Shown here piece after piece: positions 13,958-16,763 of a stretch of 16,763 nt of DNA. The DNA is from Fidelibacterota bacterium (lineage in GTDB: Bacteria; Marinisomatota; Marinisomatia; SCGC-AAA003-L08; TMED6): positions 1 to 16,763 of the forward strand of contig JAAZYZ010000007.1 in NCBI GenBank assembly GCA_014239355.1. The letters are read 5' to 3'. Below the pieces are notes generated by a model. That model saw nothing but the letters and a program-made list of their open reading frames with translations, had not been told where the DNA came from and did not search any database. The position numbers and the translations under genes are program-made. Position 1 is the first letter of the stretch. Each line of letters starts with the position of its first letter.

Positions 13958-14839
13958 ATGATTACAAGTATGACAGGTTTTGGTTTAGCAGAAAGAAAAA
14001 GCAAATCTTTTTCTATTGAGATTAATATTCGTTCTACAAATAACAGATTTTTTGATTCAAACATAAAAATTCCAAGTTCAATTTCATCATTAGAAAAAAC
14101 AATTTATGAATCATGTAAATCACACTTTACAAGAGGTTCAATCCAATTATATTGTAAAATAAAAATGAATGATAATAAAAATAATACTCAATCAATAAGT
14201 AAAAGTAAGTTAAATAATTTTTATAATTTATTGTCACCAATTGATAAGAAATTTAAGAATAGTAATTTGGGTTTAAATTTATCATTTGATAATATTCTAA
14301 ATAAATTAACAAGTCAAGATTTTGAGCTAAATAGTACAAATAAAAAAATTATTTTAAATACTTTTAACAAAGCTTTCTTAGATTTATTAAAATCAAGAAA
14401 AATTGAAGGAAAAAAAATAGAGAAAGAGATTAAAAGTCATATTAAAAACTTAATAAAAATAAATACACGTTTGATAAAGTTAGAAGGAAAAAATAAAAAA
14501 GAACATTTTGAAAATTATAAAAAAAGAATTAAGATATTATTAAGTCAGTTTGGTTATGATTTGGATGATAGTAAGCTATATAAAGAACTTGCTCTATTTT
14601 CTGATAAATATGATATTTCTGAAGAAACTTCAAGAATAAATTATCATATAGATAAATTTAAATATCACATCAAAAAAGAAGATTATCCAGGAAAAAAAAT
14701 TAATTTTTTATGCCAAGAACTATTTAGAGAGATTAATACTGTTGGATCAAAATCAAACAACGAAATTATTAGTTCGTTAGTTGTTGAGTTTAAAACATAT
14801 TTAGAAAAAATTAGGGAGCAAATTCAGAACATATTATGA
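13958..14839 (+). CDS. yicC: YicC-family endoribonuclease-like protein
   Basis: The 293-residue protein has both halves of the YicC family. The N-terminal YicC domain starts ITSMTGFGLAE and contains IEINIRSTNNRFFDSNIKIP and RGSIQLYCKI. The DUF1732 C-terminal part ends with REINTVGSKSNNEI, SSLVVEFKTYLEKIREQIQN, almost the consensus. E. coli YicC has been described as an endoribonuclease involved in small-RNA turnover; beyond that the family's role is poorly defined. It is the first gene after the 73-nt gap and overlaps gmk by 4 nt (ATGA). Placement directly before gmk is the conserved arrangement in many bacteria. The middle portion is Lys/Asn-rich and weakly conserved, as elsewhere in this AT-rich genome. 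Confidence 0.94.
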   Translation: MITSMTGFGLAERKSKSFSIEINIRSTNNRFFDSNIKIPSSISSLEKTIYESCKSHFTRGSIQLYCKIKMNDNKNNTQSISKSKLNNFYNLLSPIDKKFKNSNLGLNLSFDNILNKLTSQDFELNSTNKKIILNTFNKAFLDLLKSRKIEGKKIEKEIKSHIKNLIKINTRLIKLEGKNKKEHFENYKKRIKILLSQFGYDLDDSKLYKELALFSDKYDISEETSRINYHIDKFKYHIKKEDYPGKKINFLCQELFREINTVGSKSNNEIISSLVVEFKTYLEKIREQIQNIL

Positions 14840-15417
14840 AAAATAGTTTATTAGTTATATTAGCAGCACCATCAGGAACTGGCAAAAGTACAATTTGTAA
14901 AGAATTAATTAAAAAAAATAAAAAATGGGAATTTTCTGTTTCTGTTACTACACGTATTCCAAGAGATGGAGAGATTGATGGTAAAGATTATACCTTTATT
15001 TCAAATTCAGATTTTGAACATTTTGTAAAATTTGGTGATTTTATAGAATGGGAAATTGTACATGGAAATAAGTATGGCACTCCTTGGTCATCTGTAGAAG
15101 ATACTATTTCATCTTCTAAAGTTATGATTTTTGATATTGATGTAAAAGGTGGTTTAGCAATTAAAGAAGAATACCCTGATAGTACAATTCTTTTATTTAT
15201 TGAACCTCCAGGAGAGAATATAAATGAGCAAAAAGAGGCTTTAAATGATAGATTAGTAAAACGAGGGAATGAACAAGAACTTGCAATTAAGCATAGATTA
15301 AAGAGGTTTGAAACAGAAATGCAGTATAAAGAGAAGTTTGATCATTCGTTTATAAATAAAGATTTAAATAAAACAGTAGAAAAAGTGGAAAAATTAATAA
15401 AAAGGAACATAAAATGA
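14836..15417 (+). CDS. gmk: Guanylate kinase
   Basis: Gmk phosphorylates GMP to GDP with ATP, an essential step in guanine nucleotide supply and recycling, including of the GMP released from cyclic di-GMP. The 193-residue protein has the P-loop APSGTGKST (11-19), then the GMP-binding segment SVTTRIPRDGEIDGKDYTF (36-54). FIEWEIVHGNKYGTP follows near 73-87, and DIDVKGG carries the second nucleotide-contacting region. The lid segment reads PPGENINEQKEALNDRLVKRG; it is a few residues longer than the usual PPS-x-E-E-L-x-x-R-L form. It overlaps yicC by 4 nt at its start and rpoZ by 4 nt at its end, so the three are probably translated together. Confidence 0.97.
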   Translation: MKNSLLVILAAPSGTGKSTICKELIKKNKKWEFSVSVTTRIPRDGEIDGKDYTFISNSDFEHFVKFGDFIEWEIVHGNKYGTPWSSVEDTISSSKVMIFDIDVKGGLAIKEEYPDSTILLFIEPPGENINEQKEALNDRLVKRGNEQELAIKHRLKRFETEMQYKEKFDHSFINKDLNKTVEKVEKLIKRNIK

Positions 15418-15686
15418 AAATCGAAGCAGTTAAATTCAATGATATAATAAGTAATGATGCTGATATATATACTACTATCATGATTATTTCAAATAGAGCT
15501 AGACAAATAATTGATAAACGTTTTTTAGAACAAATTAATTTAGAAGATTTAGAAGATTCAGAAGAATTAGTTCAATTTTCTAAAGAAGACTTTGATAAAG
15601 AAAAGCCAATGATGCAGGCATATCAAGAATTTTTAGATCAGAAGTTAGAGTGGAACACTGATTCTAAAGAAGAATCAGATGCTTAA
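15414..15686 (+). CDS. rpoZ: RNA polymerase omega subunit
   Basis: Omega clamps the beta-prime subunit during RNA polymerase assembly and, in some bacteria, forms part of a ppGpp site. The 90-residue protein has the Rpb6/omega core in YTTIMIISNRARQIIDKRF (about 19-37), where the R-A-R-Q-I helix is the family hallmark. An acidic C-terminal half follows (LEDLEDSEELVQ, KPMMQAYQEFLDQKLEW). Length is normal for omega. The sequence is diverged, but the position right after gmk (yicC-gmk-rpoZ) is strongly conserved and supports the call. It overlaps gmk by 4 nt and the next gene by 8 nt. Confidence 0.9.
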   Translation: MKIEAVKFNDIISNDADIYTTIMIISNRARQIIDKRFLEQINLEDLEDSEELVQFSKEDFDKEKPMMQAYQEFLDQKLEWNTDSKEESDA

Positions 15687-16161
15687 TCAATTAGTTTCAA
15701 AATATTTACATCAAACTCAAGAACTGTTTGGTAATACATTATATTTACAAAACAAAGATAGTAGTGTAAATTTTTATGAATTTGGTGATATAAATTCTGA
15801 TATTGTATTTATTAAAAAATTTTCAGATGATGATGAAGAACGTACAATATTTAGTAAAATATTAAAGGCTTTAAATTTATCTGAAAGTCAAATTTTTATA
15901 ATAGAGTGTGTTAATTCTAATATAAAATCAGATAAAAAATTGCAAACTTTAATTAATAAATTAAATTCAAAGATAATTGTTAGCTTAGGTTCAGATATAT
16001 CACAGTTTTTATTAAGTACTAATAAAAATTTAGATTCCTTAAGAACAAAGAATAATTTTTTCAAAGAGACAAAAGTAATCCCTACATATAGTATAAAGAA
16101 TATTAAAAATAGTTTAGATTTAAAAAAACATCTTTGGAATGATTTAAAAATAATTTTATAG
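15679..16161 (+). CDS. Uracil-DNA glycosylase-fold protein lacking catalytic motifs (putative pseudoenzyme)
   Basis: This 160-residue protein has no obvious name. Its layout follows family-4 uracil-DNA glycosylases: DIVFIKKFSDDDEE (41-54) sits where those enzymes have a hydrophobic strand and GEAPG, IFSKILKALNLSESQIFIIE (57-76) matches the following helix and strand, SKIIVSLGSDISQFLL (97-112) matches the P-K-V-I-V-x-LG-x-x-A-x-x-LL block, and VIPTYSIKNI plus LKKHLWNDLKII (133-159) match the terminal T-x-H-P and K-x-x-W-x-D-L segments. The catalytic GEAPG, the HP(S) motif and the four iron-sulfur cysteines are all missing; the only cysteine is C77. The likely state is an inactive relative with a structural or DNA-binding role. 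It overlaps rpoZ by 8 nt and ends 2 nt before dnaB. The fold assignment is from pattern only and needs profile comparison. Confidence 0.5.
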   Translation: MLNQLVSKYLHQTQELFGNTLYLQNKDSSVNFYEFGDINSDIVFIKKFSDDDEERTIFSKILKALNLSESQIFIIECVNSNIKSDKKLQTLINKLNSKIIVSLGSDISQFLLSTNKNLDSLRTKNNFFKETKVIPTYSIKNIKNSLDLKKHLWNDLKIIL

Positions 16162-16163
16162 AT

Positions 16164-16763
16164 ATGGCTGATAAAAACAACACAAGACAATCCCCTTATT
16201 CATTATCTGCAGAAAAAGCAGTTCTTGGTTGTTTATTAATTAATAAAGAAGCAATCCATAGAACTATTCATTCATTAAGTATTAATGCTTTTTATGATGA
16301 AGCACATAAAACTATTTATGCAGCAATATGTAATATGTTTGAAAATGGACAAATTGTAGATAGTGTTACAATTACTGATTATTTAAAAAAGAATAAAAAT
16401 TTAAAGAAAGTTGGAGATTCTTATTATATCACTGGCTTAGTTGAAGATGCTCCTTCATCTGAAAATGTTGATCATTACTCTGAAATAGTAAAACAAAAAT
16501 ATACATTAAGAACAATTATCAATACAGCTATAGAAATGAGTAGTGAAGCTTATGATGAAGAATATGACCCTATAGAAATATTAGATCATGCAGAAAAGAA
16601 AATATTTGAATTATCACAGGAAACAGAAAGAGGAGAATTTGTTTCTATAAATCCAATTCTAGAAGAAGTTTTAAAAGAATGGGGTACTAAAACTGATACT
16701 GGTTTATTTGGTATTCCCTCTGGTTTTTTAGATTTAGATGAAAAATTATCTGGTTTTCAAAAC
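16164..16763 (+). CDS. dnaB: Replicative DNA helicase DnaB, N-terminal part (cut by window end)
   Basis: DnaB is the hexameric 5'-3' helicase of the replication fork. The 200 codons in the window start ATG at 16164 and read MADKNNTRQSPYSLSAEKAV, then LGCLLINKEA and the helical N-terminal domain (IYAAICNMFENGQIVDSVTI, YYITGLVEDAPSSENVDHY). The linker helix has DPIEILDHAEKKIFELS. The last residues visible, IPSGFLDLDEKLSGFQ, are the entry to the RecA-like ATPase domain, so Walker A and the rest lie beyond the window. The arrangement S/A-E-x-A-V-L-G-x-L-L is typical for DnaB. No frameshift is seen. Whether the ATPase part contains an intein, common at this locus, cannot be seen. It begins 2 nt after the preceding stop, so it is probably cotranscribed. 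Confidence 0.95.
   Translation, partial: MADKNNTRQSPYSLSAEKAVLGCLLINKEAIHRTIHSLSINAFYDEAHKTIYAAICNMFENGQIVDSVTITDYLKKNKNLKKVGDSYYITGLVEDAPSSENVDHYSEIVKQKYTLRTIINTAIEMSSEAYDEEYDPIEILDHAEKKIFELSQETERGEFVSINPILEEVLKEWGTKTDTGLFGIPSGFLDLDEKLSGFQN

Overview
The window is a very AT-rich, densely packed bacterial chromosome segment. It reads as core genome, not a mobile island: I see no transposase, integrase, tRNA, rRNA or CRISPR array. The lineage can only be inferred. The pointers are a bS16 protein with a long Ala/Glu/Pro-rich tail, a PorV/PorQ-like outer-membrane barrel, a YfhO-type membrane protein, SelA/SelB and strong A+T bias. Together they suggest a Gram-negative of the Fibrobacteres-Chlorobi-Bacteroidetes group, with a marine Marinimicrobia (SAR406)-like organism as my best guess. 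The standard genetic code fits, with TGA used as a stop. Several genes start with TTG.

Layout. (1) Bases 1-1503 are an envelope-glycan edge: the 5' part of a YfhO-like membrane protein on the minus strand, diverging across only 19 bp from a GT4-like glycosyltransferase. (2) Bases 1602-5483 are the classical translation and secretion cluster ffh, rpsP, khpA, rimM, trmD, rplS. Its rpsP carries a striking in-frame repeat array that encodes an acidic tail. (3) Bases 5488-7074 hold a GAF plus HD-GYP phosphodiesterase placed 4 nt after rplS. (4) Bases 7094-12989 hold selA, selB and mutS, linked by 1-nt and 4-nt overlaps. (5) Bases 12979-13884 hold a secreted PorV/PorQ-like beta-barrel that overlaps the end of mutS. 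(6) Bases 13958-16763 hold yicC, gmk, rpoZ, a small protein resembling a catalytically dead uracil-DNA glycosylase, and the first 200 codons of dnaB.

Everything from ffh to dnaB is on the plus strand. Most junctions overlap or are under about 35 nt. The only larger breaks are 98 nt before ffh and 73 nt before yicC, so the region probably forms two main transcription units. The functions fall into protein targeting, ribosome maturation and tRNA modification (ffh to rplS); selenocysteine decoding (selA, selB); and DNA or nucleotide maintenance plus transcription (mutS, gmk, rpoZ, UDG-like, dnaB). The HD-GYP protein and the barrel are the odd passengers.

I found no wholly new multi-gene system. 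The two items most worth following are the bS16 repeat tail and the UDG-fold pseudoenzyme between rpoZ and dnaB.
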